A stretch of 64,000 nucleotides of DNA from Agrilactobacillus composti DSM 18527 = JCM 14202. GTDB taxonomy: Bacteria > Bacillota > Bacilli > Lactobacillales > Lactobacillaceae. Within the stretch, counting starts at the first letter, position 1. Every line of letters starts with the position of its first letter. The position numbers and the translations under genes are program-made. The notes under the pieces were generated by a model. It was given only the letters and a program-made list of their open reading frames with translations, was not told the origin of the DNA and ran no database searches. Positions 43,827-53,456 of the stretch are shown here, piece by piece. The DNA lies in NCBI RefSeq assembly GCF_001436375.1, contig NZ_AZGA01000016.1:84391-148390 (forward strand). The letters run 5' to 3'.

Positions 43827-43916
43827 AAAAATACTATATACCATCATGAGGCAGTTTAAATAAATAATTTTAAGGTTTTATGCCAATTTGAACCAAAATT
43901 GAGATATTGTGCCAAT

Positions 43917-44432
43917 TCAGCAAGGCTGTAGTAAAGCGAAGGCCCCTAATCTGGCACGAATTTTCACCCCAGGTTCGCTGAGATCATGGGCCAGCCACTC
44001 GCTGATCTGCCAACGCAAAGCATCTGCAAAAAAAGCTAAGTGTGCCGGTTGGATGGGTTTAAAGAAAGGGTCCTGATTAAAATATGTACATACAAAATCT
44101 AAAAAGGCCTTTTTTAAAAATAGATTCTCCTGAATTACCAAAGACAAGCGATAAATATTTAAAAATAACCGTGGTTTCGTTTCAATTTCTGTGATCACAA
44201 AGTCCATGGCAGCCTGCCAATCTTTAAATTCTTGCTGTTCCAGTTTAAGGACGCCCATCACCACACTATAACAAAGTTCATTAACACCCATGGGATATAA
44301 CCGATAAAAACCACTGCGACTGACGCCAGTAACTGCTATAATATCGCATACCCGTAATTTGTCCACCGTATGTGTGGTCAAGTACTGTGCCAAGGTGTCC
44401 TCAATATAACGCTTCATAATATTAACCTGCAA
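43917..44432 (-). CDS. TetR/AcrR-like transcriptional regulator
   Basis: The protein has 171 aa. The N-terminal HTH contains LRVCDIIAVTGVSRSGFYRLY (about 25-46), as in the TetR family, and the rest is a helical ligand domain. It starts at a TTG 11 nt after AGGAGG; an ATG at 44417 is an alternative. It is shorter than typical members. No adjacent divergent target is obvious: the genes on either side are a LURP-one-like gene and smpB. The inverted repeat at 43.7-43.8 kb lies just downstream. Confidence 0.82.
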   Translation of the reverse strand: MQVNIMKRYIEDTLAQYLTTHTVDKLRVCDIIAVTGVSRSGFYRLYPMGVNELCYSVVMGVLKLEQQEFKDWQAAMDFVITEIETKPRLFLNIYRLSLVIQENLFLKKAFLDFVCTYFNQDPFFKPIQPAHLAFFADALRWQISEWLAHDLSEPGVKIRARLGAFALLQPC

Positions 44433-44501
44433 TGCAATCTATTCCTCCTATATTTGGTTTCATTAACATGAAATAATATAGCGTAACAGAATTTTGAGTA
44501 C

Positions 44502-44545
44502 AAAAAAAATGACAAAATTTTAAAAAATTACACATTTTGTCATTT
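44502..44545 (-). terminator. Intrinsic terminator after smpB
   Basis: On the minus strand AAATGACAAAAT pairs perfectly with ATTTTGTCATTT across a 15-nt loop, followed by TTTTT. It lies between smpB and the TetR gene. Confidence 0.87.
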
Positions 44546-44571
44546 ACTGGCGTGATTAATATTTTAATAAC

Positions 44572-45048
44572 CTAATATCTTTGCTTCATGGCGCGGGCCA
44601 TTTCACGATCTTGTTCCTTACGTTTTAAGGTTTCCCGCTTGTCATAATTCTTTTTACCTTGACCAATGCCAATCAAGACCTTCGCAAAGCCATGCTTCAA
44701 ATAGACCTTTAACGGCACGATCGTGATTCCTTTATCTTGCGCAATACCAGCTAGTTTGGCAATTTCGCGCTTATGCAGTAATAACTTACGATTACGCAAA
44801 GGATCATGGTTAAACTGGTTACCCTCTTTATAGGGGCTGATATGCACATTTTCCAGCCAAACTTCACCACCACGCACCCGGGCAAAACCATCTTTTAAAT
44901 TAATTTTACCGGCCCGAACTGATTTGATTTCAGTCCCGGTTAAGGCAATGCCAGCTTCGAAGGTGTCTGAAATATTATAATCGTGTCTTGCTTTAGGATT
45001 ATTAGCCAGTTGATTGGCTGATTTCGGCTTATTTTTACGTTTGGCCAT
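44572..45048 (-). CDS. smpB: SsrA-binding protein SmpB
   Basis: The protein has 158 aa from ATG 45048 with SD GAGGTG. Conserved stretches are [45 protein letters not shown] and, at the end, [24 protein letters not shown]. It binds tmRNA for trans-translation. The ssrA gene itself was not seen in this window. The gene lies 16 bp after rnr, in a conserved order. Confidence 0.97.
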   Translation of the reverse strand: MAKRKNKPKSANQLANNPKARHDYNISDTFEAGIALTGTEIKSVRAGKINLKDGFARVRGGEVWLENVHISPYKEGNQFNHDPLRNRKLLLHKREIAKLAGIAQDKGITIVPLKVYLKHGFAKVLIGIGQGKKNYDKRETLKRKEQDREMARAMKQRY

Positions 45049-45064
45049 CAATCATACACCTCGC

Positions 45065-47314
45065 TTATTTTTTACGATTATTGTTTCGAGGTCCTCTTTG
45101 GGGTTTTCTTTGCGGCTTTTTAACAGCATTCTTCTTTTCTTCATCAGAAAGGACGATTTCAAAATCCAATTGCCGCTGCTTCACGTCGGCACGCATCAAC
45201 TCAACCCGAATAGGTTGACCAATTTTGTACATTTTATGGGTATGTTCCCCAATTAAGGTCATACTCCGCTCGTTATAAGCATAGTAGTCATCAGCCATCG
45301 TGGATATGTGAACTAAGCCTTCGACGGTATTCTCTAAAGCCACAAACATCCCAAAACTGGTCACAGAACTGACCACGGCATTGAATTGTTCACCCACACG
45401 GTCTTCCATGTATTGGGCTTTGAGTAAATCGTCCACGTCCCGTTCGGTGTCAACAGCTTTACGCTCTTGAATCGACGTTTGTTGGGCCACGTCCGGCAAA
45501 ATATCATGCCAATGACTTTGGACTTTTTCGCCGGTGCCATTACTTAAATAGCTATGAATCAAACGATGGACCATTAAATCAGGATAACGGCGAATTGGGG
45601 ATGTGAAATGGGTATAATATTGCGCCCCAATCCCAAAGTGACCTAATAATTCATCTGAATAGTGAGCTTGTTTCATACTCCGTAACAACATAATATTGAC
45701 CACGGATTCTTCAGGTGTATCTTTAACCTTGCTCAAGACATTTTGCAACATTAACGGTTTGACATCCTTGGCATTCCCCACGCCAGCGATCCCAAAGGCA
45801 GACACAAATTCGAAGAAGTTCTTAACCTTTTCTTCATCAGGTGTTTCATGGACCCGGTAAAGGAATGGCACGTCTTTTTTATACCAAGTTTCCGCAACTG
45901 TTTCGTTAGCGGCCAGCATAAAGGATTCGATCATTCGTTCAGAAGTGCCCCGTTCCCGTAACACGATATCGATTGGATGGGAGTTCTCGTCCACAATAAT
46001 GTGGGCTTCGGCATCTTCGAAATCAATGGCACCGCGGCGATGGCGCATATCAAATAAAATATGGTGTAACTCAGCCATCAATTCTAGCATGGGTACTAAG
46101 TCGGCATATTTAGCTTCTAATTCAGGATCTTCATGATTCAAAATCTTATTCACGTTGTTATAAGTCATCCGAGCATGGGATTTAATCACACTTGGGTAAA
46201 TATCAGCATGGTGGATCTTACCCCGGTCATCAATTTCCATATCACAAGACATGGCCAGCCGCTCTTCATCAGGATTCAAAGAACAAATCCCATTTGATAG
46301 CCTAAATGGGATCATTGGCACTACCCGATCAGCTAAGTACACACTGGTACCCCGATCGTAAGCTTCTTGATCCAATGGTGAGTTTTCAGTCACGTAATGG
46401 CTGACATCGGCAATATGCACCCCTAAGTGATAGTGCCCATTAGCCATTTTCCAAGCTACAACAGCATCGTCAAAGTCTTTAGAGTCATCCCCATCAATGG
46501 TAATCACTTGTTGATCTGTGATGTCCCGACGGCCTTCTTTATCTTCGGGATTCACATGATCTGGAATAGCATTGGCTTGATTCAAGGCTTCTTGCGGAAA
46601 GTCAATGTGTAACCCATGGGCGTATACTTGACTTTCAATATCTACACCGGGATCATTTTGGTTCCCGATGATTTTGACGGCGATGCCGCGCATTTGGCCA
46701 GGACGATCTTCAGATGGGTAATCGGTAATGTCAGCCAGGACAATATCGCCCATTTGGGGATGTAAACCTTTATCAGATAAAAAGACCGGAATGCCACTTA
46801 ACTTCTTTTCCCGGCTTTGAATATAACCCACAAAACCAGTTTTTTGGACTTCAACATCCGAATATTGCTTAAAATCCCCCACCATGGTGGTCACTGCTCG
46901 ATTAAGGATGTTAATGATTTTACCTTCAGGTCCTCTATTTTTCCAGGGGTCCCCATCTCTAACGATTTGAGCTTCAACTTCATCCCCGTTAATAGCAGTG
47001 TGTTTGGCTTCTTTAGGGATAAAGATATCTGGATCATCTGAATCGGGAATCGATACAAACCCAAATCCCCGTTCGTTGGCGTGAAAAATTCCTGAAATTG
47101 TCGCTTTTTGTTCTGTCAATTTAAATTTACCCTTATTACTAATTTGAATGCGACCAGCCCCTTCTAATTCGGCGATGGCCTTCACAACCCGTTTAAATGC
47201 ACTAGCGCCCTTAAGTTCTAATTGATCGTTAACCTCTTGAACGGTAAATTTACGATCGGGATGATTTTGAAAAACTGTTAAAACTTCGGTTTGTAATCGT
47301 TCTGCCTGAGTCAA
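45065..47314 (-). CDS. rnr: Ribonuclease R
   Basis: The protein has 749 aa. N-terminal helical and cold-shock domains (about 1-230) precede the RNB domain with ITIDGDDSKDFDDAV (about 268) that holds the active-site Asp residues. A C-terminal S1 domain (about 635-715) and a basic tail of Lys/Arg/Pro residues complete it. It degrades structured RNA and, with SmpB/tmRNA, faulty mRNA. Start overlaps the esterase gene by 4 bp. Confidence 0.97.
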   Translation of the reverse strand: MTQAERLQTEVLTVFQNHPDRKFTVQEVNDQLELKGASAFKRVVKAIAELEGAGRIQISNKGKFKLTEQKATISGIFHANERGFGFVSIPDSDDPDIFIPKEAKHTAINGDEVEAQIVRDGDPWKNRGPEGKIINILNRAVTTMVGDFKQYSDVEVQKTGFVGYIQSREKKLSGIPVFLSDKGLHPQMGDIVLADITDYPSEDRPGQMRGIAVKIIGNQNDPGVDIESQVYAHGLHIDFPQEALNQANAIPDHVNPEDKEGRRDITDQQVITIDGDDSKDFDDAVVAWKMANGHYHLGVHIADVSHYVTENSPLDQEAYDRGTSVYLADRVVPMIPFRLSNGICSLNPDEERLAMSCDMEIDDRGKIHHADIYPSVIKSHARMTYNNVNKILNHEDPELEAKYADLVPMLELMAELHHILFDMRHRRGAIDFEDAEAHIIVDENSHPIDIVLRERGTSERMIESFMLAANETVAETWYKKDVPFLYRVHETPDEEKVKNFFEFVSAFGIAGVGNAKDVKPLMLQNVLSKVKDTPEESVVNIMLLRSMKQAHYSDELLGHFGIGAQYYTHFTSPIRRYPDLMVHRLIHSYLSNGTGEKVQSHWHDILPDVAQQTSIQERKAVDTERDVDDLLKAQYMEDRVGEQFNAVVSSVTSFGMFVALENTVEGLVHISTMADDYYAYNERSMTLIGEHTHKMYKIGQPIRVELMRADVKQRQLDFEIVLSDEEKKNAVKKPQRKPQRGPRNNNRKK

Positions 47315-48072
47315 ACTGACACCTCTTTACTTGTTTTTTGAATAAAGTTTAATACATCTGTTTGTAATTGTTTGTGGGCGGGACCAACCGTTAATACATG
47401 ACTCGCCCCTTCATACCAGTGAAAATCTACTGGTGCTTGTACCAAAGCTTGCCGTAAATCGTAAGCCCCTGAAGCACTAATCATTTCATCAGCCCCACTT
47501 TGAGCAATGAAAAATGGTTTTTTAATTTGACTTAAATCCGCCGTAAACGCTCCGGCAAACTGGTGGATTTCATCCAACTGCTTGGGTAGTAAAACTTTAA
47601 TTTGAGCCATTTTAGCGGCCACTTGGGTCGACGTTAAATCTGTATACTTATAAACCTGCTGGGCATATTTCAAAAAATTGGGATAAACGTTGTTCTCTGC
47701 TTGGGGGATCACCGGTGAACTGAAAACACCTCCGGCTACCACAGAATCTAACGTTAAAATCGCCTTGGTGGCAAAAATCCCCCCCATGGATAAGCCAAAT
47801 ACATACAGGGGCTGTTTATGTTTGGCAGCAATATAGCGCACAGCCGCTAATGTGTCGGTCCACCATTGGTTAGGACCGCCCTGCGTTAAGATATCCAAAG
47901 GATCAAAGGTAGCATGCCCACTGAATTGTGGGATATATACGCTATCGCCATGTCGTTCTAAAAAACGGCCCAACATATGGTGATCAGCAGATGTGCCGCT
48001 ATAAGCATGGAGTAAGACCACGCCGATTGGACCAGCATCAAAATATAACGGTTTTGGCATTTTGTACTGCAA
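47311..48072 (-). CDS. est: Alpha/beta hydrolase, carboxylesterase type
   Basis: The protein has 253 aa from TTG 48072 (8 nt after GGAGG). The oxyanion region LLHAYSGT is near residue 25. The nucleophile elbow is GLSMGG (Ser at about 95). A DE and a C-terminal GASHVLT supply the acid and His. This is the Est30-like carboxylesterase usually found between secG and rnr. It hydrolyses short-chain esters. Confidence 0.9.
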   Translation of the reverse strand: MQYKMPKPLYFDAGPIGVVLLHAYSGTSADHHMLGRFLERHGDSVYIPQFSGHATFDPLDILTQGGPNQWWTDTLAAVRYIAAKHKQPLYVFGLSMGGIFATKAILTLDSVVAGGVFSSPVIPQAENNVYPNFLKYAQQVYKYTDLTSTQVAAKMAQIKVLLPKQLDEIHQFAGAFTADLSQIKKPFFIAQSGADEMISASGAYDLRQALVQAPVDFHWYEGASHVLTVGPAHKQLQTDVLNFIQKTSKEVSV

Positions 48073-48103
48073 ACATCTAACCTCCATTAGAACCCATATC
48101 CAT

Positions 48104-48140
48104 AAAAAGCCGGCAACGAAATACTTTTCGTTCCGGCCTA
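48104..48140 (-). terminator. Terminator between secG and est
   Basis: On the minus strand GGCCGGAACGAAAAG pairs with CTTTCGTTGCCGGC-type sequence (CCGG/ACGAAA arms) followed by TTTTTA. It may only partly terminate, as the downstream genes belong to a conserved cluster. Confidence 0.75.
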
Positions 48141-48153
48141 ATCTAAAATCACG

Positions 48154-48396
48154 TTATTTGTGGGAAGATAAGTATACTAAGATAAGTGAAAATACAAAGA
48201 ATAAAATACCTAGCACCCATGTAACTTTGACCATAAATGCTTCAAAGCCACGCTTTTTAGTAGATCCAGTTTGCAATTCATTACCGCCACCAGATAAGGC
48301 ACTGAGGGCATCTTGTTGCTTAGTCGGTTGTAACATGACAGCAATCACGATCAAAATGCAGTCAATAATCAGTAATGTTTGAATAACGTTATACAA
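48154..48396 (-). CDS. secG: Preprotein translocase subunit SecG
   Basis: The protein has 80 aa with two membrane helices (about 5-23 and 55-75) around the loop QQDALSALSGGG, the conserved SecG signature. It stabilises the SecYEG channel. The position before est-rnr-smpB is the usual one. Confidence 0.95.
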   Translation of the reverse strand: MYNVIQTLLIIDCILIVIAVMLQPTKQQDALSALSGGGNELQTGSTKKRGFEAFMVKVTWVLGILFFVFSLILVYLSSHK

Positions 48397-48452
48397 GATA
48401 AAACCTCCAAATCGCTCCGTTAAAAAATCTCACTATAGAATAGTAGCATAAA

Positions 48453-50030
48453 TTAAGTATCATTGCTAGTTGTATCCCTGGCAATCTTTTCGTAAAGTCG
48501 GCCCAGCCGAGTAGTTATCAGTGCTTTATAATGCCCAACTTGTCCATTTGGTACCAATAAAATTAAAATATCACCGGGCCGAATGATGGTATTGCCATGG
48601 GGGATCACCCGACGCTCACCTCTTTGAATACTGATCAACAAGCTCTCTGACGGCCAATCCAAGCTGTGGACTTGAAAAGCACTGGCCCCAGGAATCTCTA
48701 AAACTGGCACCTGAATTTCATCTAGGTGGCCATTGCCCACCAATTGAGCTACCCGTAGGCGATCCTTTAACGCAGTATAAATTGGTTGTCCATTTAACAT
48801 ATCATTGCTCACATAGGCAATTAAACATAAAAAGGCTAAAGGCATTAAGTGTTGTAAAGATCCCACCATCTCCGTGATCAATAATACGGCGGTAAAGGGT
48901 GCTTTCCCAATGGCGGCAAAATAACCGGCCATGGCAAAAATTACTAAATTATACCAATAAACCGGTGCCAATAATCCTAAATGCACCATCACGGCCCCGT
49001 AAGTGGCCCCAATAATTGCCCCCAAGGATAAGATAGGTAAGAAAATGCCCCCAGGTAACCCCGAACCATAAGATAGCATCGAGAAAATAAACCGCACGAT
49101 AAATAATAAGACCAAGATACGAATTGAGAATTGTGGCGTGTTAAAACTCAAAACGATGCCATTACCCCCGCCTAACCATTCTGGGTGCCATAATCCCAAC
49201 GGAATCACCGTCAACAGCGGAATAAGTCCATGAAACGATCGGGGTAATTTTTTGAAGTAGCGGAAAAATTTTCCCTGGTTTAACAAACAAACTTGATAAA
49301 AACGGCCCAAAAGACCTAAAACTATCCCTAAAACAGCTAATTGCCAGTACTGACTGATCGGTAGGGATGCTTGATAATTCAAATGCAAAACTGGCTGTAA
49401 GCCAAAGACATATAACGCAACAAAATTAGCCGCCACAGCACTGGTTAAAGACGTGATCCAAACGGGATAAGAAAAGGTATGATAAATTTCTTCCAGCACA
49501 AACATTGTCCCCGCCATGGGGGCATTAAAAGCTGCCGATAGTCCACCGGCAGCCCCAGCAGCAATCATGATCCGCCGGTCTGCCCCTTTAGCGCCATAAG
49601 CCTGGGCCAGCCCCTGACCAGCCGCAGCCCCCAATTGAATCGAAGGCCCTTCGCGACCCAAACCAAGACCGGGGCCAATGGCCAAAACGCCCCCCACAAA
49701 CTTACGCCAAAGGACCGCCCACCAATTATAGGCCAGTTCATCTTCTAACTGGGCCTCAACTTGGGGAATCCCCGAGCCAGATATTGCTGGCTGTTGCCGC
49801 AATAATACCCCGACAATCACCCCAATAATAATAAGCCCAACGGCAATGGGTATTAATAGAAGAAACTGGCCTTGTTTAACGATTTGAAACAAAGCCTGGA
49901 CAAAGGTGACTGCCTGCCCAATCAAATAGCGGAAGGCCGCTGTGACCACCCCTGCCGCTAAGCCAATCAAACAACCGCGCCAAATATAAGTTAGTTTTTC
50001 AAAATTAAAATATGTTTTCATAACCTTCAA
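48453..50030 (-). CDS. ClC-family chloride/proton antiporter with C-terminal TrkA-C domain
   Basis: The protein has 525 aa. Helix motifs GSGIPQV, GREGPSIQLGAAAGQG and GSGLPGGIFLP are all present, so the gating Glu of GREGP and Ser of GSGIP are kept. The proton-side Glu is also present (MFVLEEIYHTFS), so an antiporter rather than a channel is likely. A TrkA-C/RCK_C-like domain covers about 435-520. TTG 50030 lies 7 nt after GAGGG. Confidence 0.92.
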   Translation of the reverse strand: MKVMKTYFNFEKLTYIWRGCLIGLAAGVVTAAFRYLIGQAVTFVQALFQIVKQGQFLLLIPIAVGLIIIGVIVGVLLRQQPAISGSGIPQVEAQLEDELAYNWWAVLWRKFVGGVLAIGPGLGLGREGPSIQLGAAAGQGLAQAYGAKGADRRIMIAAGAAGGLSAAFNAPMAGTMFVLEEIYHTFSYPVWITSLTSAVAANFVALYVFGLQPVLHLNYQASLPISQYWQLAVLGIVLGLLGRFYQVCLLNQGKFFRYFKKLPRSFHGLIPLLTVIPLGLWHPEWLGGGNGIVLSFNTPQFSIRILVLLFIVRFIFSMLSYGSGLPGGIFLPILSLGAIIGATYGAVMVHLGLLAPVYWYNLVIFAMAGYFAAIGKAPFTAVLLITEMVGSLQHLMPLAFLCLIAYVSNDMLNGQPIYTALKDRLRVAQLVGNGHLDEIQVPVLEIPGASAFQVHSLDWPSESLLISIQRGERRVIPHGNTIIRPGDILILLVPNGQVGHYKALITTRLGRLYEKIARDTTSNDT

Positions 50031-50165
50031 CGTTTTGCCCTCAATTTACTTACTTTCCAACTTTATTATACAACATGAATAGTAGTTAATGACGCTTGCT
50101 TTTCCAGTGGGCTCTGATAAGCTTAATTAGGAAAGTTTTTGAAATTCAACAACAAGGACATTACT

Positions 50166-51515
50166 ATGAAAAAATTAACAGAACATCAATTTCTCAGAAC
50201 ACTCCCCCAGCGCATGACTTTTGGGTTCATCTTGATCATTACCATTGGCACCATTTTATTAAGTCTACCCATTGCCACGCATACGGGCAAAACCAATTTT
50301 ATTGATGTCCTCTTTACAGCGACTTCAGCCACCTGCATCACCGGTTTGACGGTGGCAAATACCGCCACCCACTGGACATTGTTTGGCCAGTTGATCATTT
50401 TAACCATGAGTGAAATTGGTGCTTTAGGCTATATGACCTTTGCGGTATTGTTGTTTAACATTATCCGCCGAAATTTAGATTTATCCACCCAACTCATGGT
50501 CAAAGAATCCTTAAACCTAGAGAATCTCACAGATACGAAAAGTGTCATGCAATATGTGATAGCCTTATCGGGCATGGTTCAATTAGTGGGGGCTGCGCTA
50601 TTAGCAGTGGACTTTATTCCAAAATTTGGTTGGCACCATGGTCTTTATGCAGCTATCTTCCATGCGGTCATGTCTTTTTGTAACGCTGGTTTTGATATCT
50701 TTGGCAATAGTTTAGCGGGCTTTCGCGATGATCCTTATGTGTTAACAATTACCATGCTGTTAATTATTGCTGGGGGCTTAGGTTTCTTAGTTTGGCGGGA
50801 TATTTTACTGTATCCTAAGCGCAAACGTCTCAGTTTAAACTCTAAACTAACCTTAGTCACCACTTTTAGTTTGTTTGTGGTTGGCTTTTTGTTGCTATTA
50901 TTGACGGAACGCAATCTTCAAGCTTTAAGCCAAGTCACTTCCTGGGGCAATCGCCTCATGAATACCTTATTCTTAAGCGTCACCCCCCGGACTGCGGGTC
51001 TGACCACGATCTCTACATCATCTTTACAAGCTGGTAGTATTTTCTTGATCATGTTACTGATGTTTGTGGGTGGCACCCCAGGATCAACTGCCGGCGGGAT
51101 CAAGACCACTACTTTTGGATTGCTAGTTTTACAGAGTATCGCGCAACTGCGGGGCAAAAAAGATGTGGAATTTGCCCATCGGCGTTTTAGTCAAAACAAT
51201 ATCAACCGGGCTTTGCTACTGGTCTTCTTAGCCAGTGCCATCATCGCCATTGCCACTTTGGTATTGACCCAAACCGAATCGATCCCGAAGAATTCGGGGA
51301 TGGAATACATTTTGTTTGAAGTATTATCTGCCTTTGGGACCGTTGGGTTAAGTCTAGGTCTAACGGCGCATCTATCAGTCCTAGGCAAAATCATTATTAT
51401 GTTATTAATGTTCGTTGGCCGAGTAGGTATCTTCACCTCGATGTATGCCCTACTTAATCGACAAACAAAATTAAATTCAATTCGTTATCCTAAAGAAAAT
51501 GTCTTAATTGGTTAA
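50166..51515 (+). CDS. ktrB: Potassium uptake protein KtrB (TrkH family)
   Basis: The protein has 449 aa from ATG 50166 (AAGGA 7 nt upstream). The four pore loops are recognisable, the first with TATSATCITGLTV and the third with GGTPGSTAGGIKTTT. It forms the membrane part of the Ktr K+ system, regulated by KtrA. An upstream in-frame TTG (50139) precedes the SD and is unlikely. Confidence 0.95.
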   Translation: MKKLTEHQFLRTLPQRMTFGFILIITIGTILLSLPIATHTGKTNFIDVLFTATSATCITGLTVANTATHWTLFGQLIILTMSEIGALGYMTFAVLLFNIIRRNLDLSTQLMVKESLNLENLTDTKSVMQYVIALSGMVQLVGAALLAVDFIPKFGWHHGLYAAIFHAVMSFCNAGFDIFGNSLAGFRDDPYVLTITMLLIIAGGLGFLVWRDILLYPKRKRLSLNSKLTLVTTFSLFVVGFLLLLLTERNLQALSQVTSWGNRLMNTLFLSVTPRTAGLTTISTSSLQAGSIFLIMLLMFVGGTPGSTAGGIKTTTFGLLVLQSIAQLRGKKDVEFAHRRFSQNNINRALLLVFLASAIIAIATLVLTQTESIPKNSGMEYILFEVLSAFGTVGLSLGLTAHLSVLGKIIIMLLMFVGRVGIFTSMYALLNRQTKLNSIRYPKENVLIG

Positions 51516-51550
51516 CTTATTCAAACACCACTTGCAAGGAGAAAGTATTT

Positions 51551-52219
51551 ATGAAAAAAAGTTTTGCTGTATTAGGCCTGGGTCGCTTTGGGGAAAGCGT
51601 GGTCCGGACCCTGTATGAAACCCATCAAGATGTTTTAGCTGTGGACGTTAGCGAAGAACGGGTCAACGCCCTTATGGACGTGGCCACCCAATCGATGATT
51701 GCTGACACGCAAGAAGAAGAGGTGCTGCGAGGCTTAAATATTGATACCTTTGATTACGTCATCATTGGGATTGGCAATAATATGGAAGCTAGCATTATGA
51801 CCACGTTACTCGTTAAAGAACTTGGAGCTAAAAATGTCATTGCTAAAGCTGAGACCCAAGCCCATGGGCGCGTTTTAAAGCGTGTGGGTGCTGATCGGGT
51901 GGTCTTCCCGGAACGGGATATGGGCCAAAGTATCGTGCGAAAATTATTATCCAAACATATTTTAAGTTTCATTGATTTAGATGCGAAGTATACCCTGGCT
52001 GAAATCGCTATTTCTGATCCTAAATTTGCTAATAAAAGCCTGGAGGAATTAGATTTAAGAAAGCGTTTTGACCTGAACGTGATCGCCATCCATCATAAAG
52101 ACAAGGCCAACATCTCCCCCAAACCCACCGATATGATTTATCTTGAAGATATTTTAACGGTGGTGGGGCCGGTTCAAAGTGTCGAATCCTTAGATGACAC
52201 GTTACAAAATACACAATAA
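51551..52219 (+). CDS. ktrA: Potassium uptake regulator KtrA (RCK protein)
   Basis: The protein has 222 aa. The RCK_N Rossmann motif is VLGLGRFGES (about 7-16), with IADTQEEEVL following, and an RCK_C domain covers about 140-215. ATP or ADP binds RCK_N, and in other Firmicutes c-di-AMP binds RCK_C of KtrA and closes the channel. CdaA, the c-di-AMP synthase, is encoded in the same window. Gene order here is ktrB-ktrA, followed by a terminator. Confidence 0.95.
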   Translation: MKKSFAVLGLGRFGESVVRTLYETHQDVLAVDVSEERVNALMDVATQSMIADTQEEEVLRGLNIDTFDYVIIGIGNNMEASIMTTLLVKELGAKNVIAKAETQAHGRVLKRVGADRVVFPERDMGQSIVRKLLSKHILSFIDLDAKYTLAEIAISDPKFANKSLEELDLRKRFDLNVIAIHHKDKANISPKPTDMIYLEDILTVVGPVQSVESLDDTLQNTQ

Positions 52220-52229
52220 TCAAGGCATT

Positions 52230-52266
52230 AGGCGTTTCCCTAATTTTTGGGAAGCGCTCTTTTTTT
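52230..52266 (+). terminator. Intrinsic terminator after ktrA
   Basis: GCGTTTCCC-taattttt-GGGAAGCGC (one G-U pair) is followed by TCTTTTTTT on the plus strand. Confidence 0.85.
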
Positions 52267-52328
52267 AAACTTTTTTAGTGTTATATTATTCGGTACAGGT
52301 ACAAAATACTTAAATGGAAGTGTTAACG

Positions 52329-52568
52329 ATGTTAAAAGAAGTTCATATGCCGAAATTAAGCCCGAAATCCGATGAATACTTTTTCGGTTCTTGGCTCAAA
52401 GAACCTGGTGATACCGTTAAAACTGGTGACATTTTGTTTGAAGTCGAAACCGACAAGGTCATTAGCGAAGTACAAAGTCAAGAAGACGGTGTCTTAAAAG
52501 AACAAAAAGTTGCTGAAGGCGATTCAACTAAAGTCGGCGACCTGGTTGCAACAATCGAAGTTAACTAA
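52329..52568 (+). CDS. Free-standing lipoyl-domain protein
   Basis: The protein has 79 aa from ATG 52329 (GGAAGTG SD; an in-frame ATG at 52314 lies before it). It is a complete biotin/lipoyl domain of the 2-oxoacid dehydrogenase E2 type: HMPKLSP at the start, GSWLKEPGDTVKTGD, and the acceptor EVETDKV with Lys at about 43. No E2 linker, peripheral-subunit or catalytic domain follows. It lies 18 bp upstream of lipA and in the same operon as lplA, so it is probably the substrate or carrier of both enzymes. Confidence 0.92.
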   Translation: MLKEVHMPKLSPKSDEYFFGSWLKEPGDTVKTGDILFEVETDKVISEVQSQEDGVLKEQKVAEGDSTKVGDLVATIEVN

Positions 52569-52586
52569 GGAGAAGAGGACATAGAT

Positions 52587-53456
52587 ATGGCTGACACAAA
52601 GACAAAACCACAATGGCTCAAAGTAACCTACGATCAAACTAAAGTTGATCGCATGAATCACTTATTGGACGGTTTACAATTGAATACAGTTTGTGCTGAG
52701 GCCAATTGCCCTAATTTGGGAGATTGCTTTGGCAGCGGCACGGCTTCTTTTATGATTATGGGTCCAAACTGTACTCGGGCTTGCCGCTTTTGTGATGTCC
52801 CCCATGGTAAAACCGCGCCAATTGACCTATTAGAACCTTTGCGAGTTGCCCAAGCCACCCAGAAATTGGGCTTGAAACACGTGGTCGTTACCAGTGTGGA
52901 TCGTGATGATTTACCAGACCTGGGTGCCACCCAATTTGTAAACGTCATCAAGGAAATTCGCAGGTTAAACCCAAACACTTCAATTGAAGTCTTGACACCA
53001 GACTTTCAAGGTCGGACTGAATTATTAGATCAAGTCATTGCGGCCAAACCTGATGTGTTTAACCATAATATGGAAACTGTCCGTAGTTTAACACCTAAAG
53101 TCCGCAGTCGGGCAACTTATGACACCTCTTTAAAGGTGTTGCAATATGTGAAAGCCCATGCCCCTAAGACAACATTTGTTAAAACCGGGATTATGTTAGG
53201 CTTAGGTGAAACGGACCCTGAAGTTTATCAATTGATGGATGACTTAAGAGCAATCGATGTGGACTTCTTAACAATCGGTCAGTATGTCCAACCTTCAAAA
53301 AAGCACTATCAACTACGGGAATGGGTCCCAATGGCGCGTTATCAAGCATATTATCAGGTGGCCATGGCTAAGGGCTTTAAATTTGTTGCCAGCTCACCAT
53401 TGGTTCGTAGCTCCTATAAAGCCAAAGAAGAACTGGAAGCAGTTGACGGTAAATGA
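52587..53456 (+). CDS. lipA: Lipoyl synthase
   Basis: The protein has 289 aa. The auxiliary-cluster motif CAEANCPNLGDC (CX4CX5C), the radical SAM motif CTRACRFC (CX3CX2C) and the C-terminal VRSSY with the serine ligand are all intact. It inserts two sulfurs into an octanoyl group on a lipoyl domain. No octanoyltransferase (LipB/LipM) is nearby; LplA could load octanoate. Lipoate synthesis is not a general feature of lactobacilli, which adds to the interest. The end overlaps lplA by 4 bp. Confidence 0.96.
   Translation: MADTKTKPQWLKVTYDQTKVDRMNHLLDGLQLNTVCAEANCPNLGDCFGSGTASFMIMGPNCTRACRFCDVPHGKTAPIDLLEPLRVAQATQKLGLKHVVVTSVDRDDLPDLGATQFVNVIKEIRRLNPNTSIEVLTPDFQGRTELLDQVIAAKPDVFNHNMETVRSLTPKVRSRATYDTSLKVLQYVKAHAPKTTFVKTGIMLGLGETDPEVYQLMDDLRAIDVDFLTIGQYVQPSKKHYQLREWVPMARYQAYYQVAMAKGFKFVASSPLVRSSYKAKEELEAVDGK

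Noticed and set aside
43629..43859. Plus-strand 76-codon frame after the LURP-one-like gene
   Set aside because: It includes the terminator hairpin and part of the inverted repeat, lacks an SD and has no protein-like composition.
44433..44571. tmRNA gene next to smpB
   Set aside because: The gap is filled by the TetR promoter region and the smpB terminator; no tRNA-like ends or tag frame are present.
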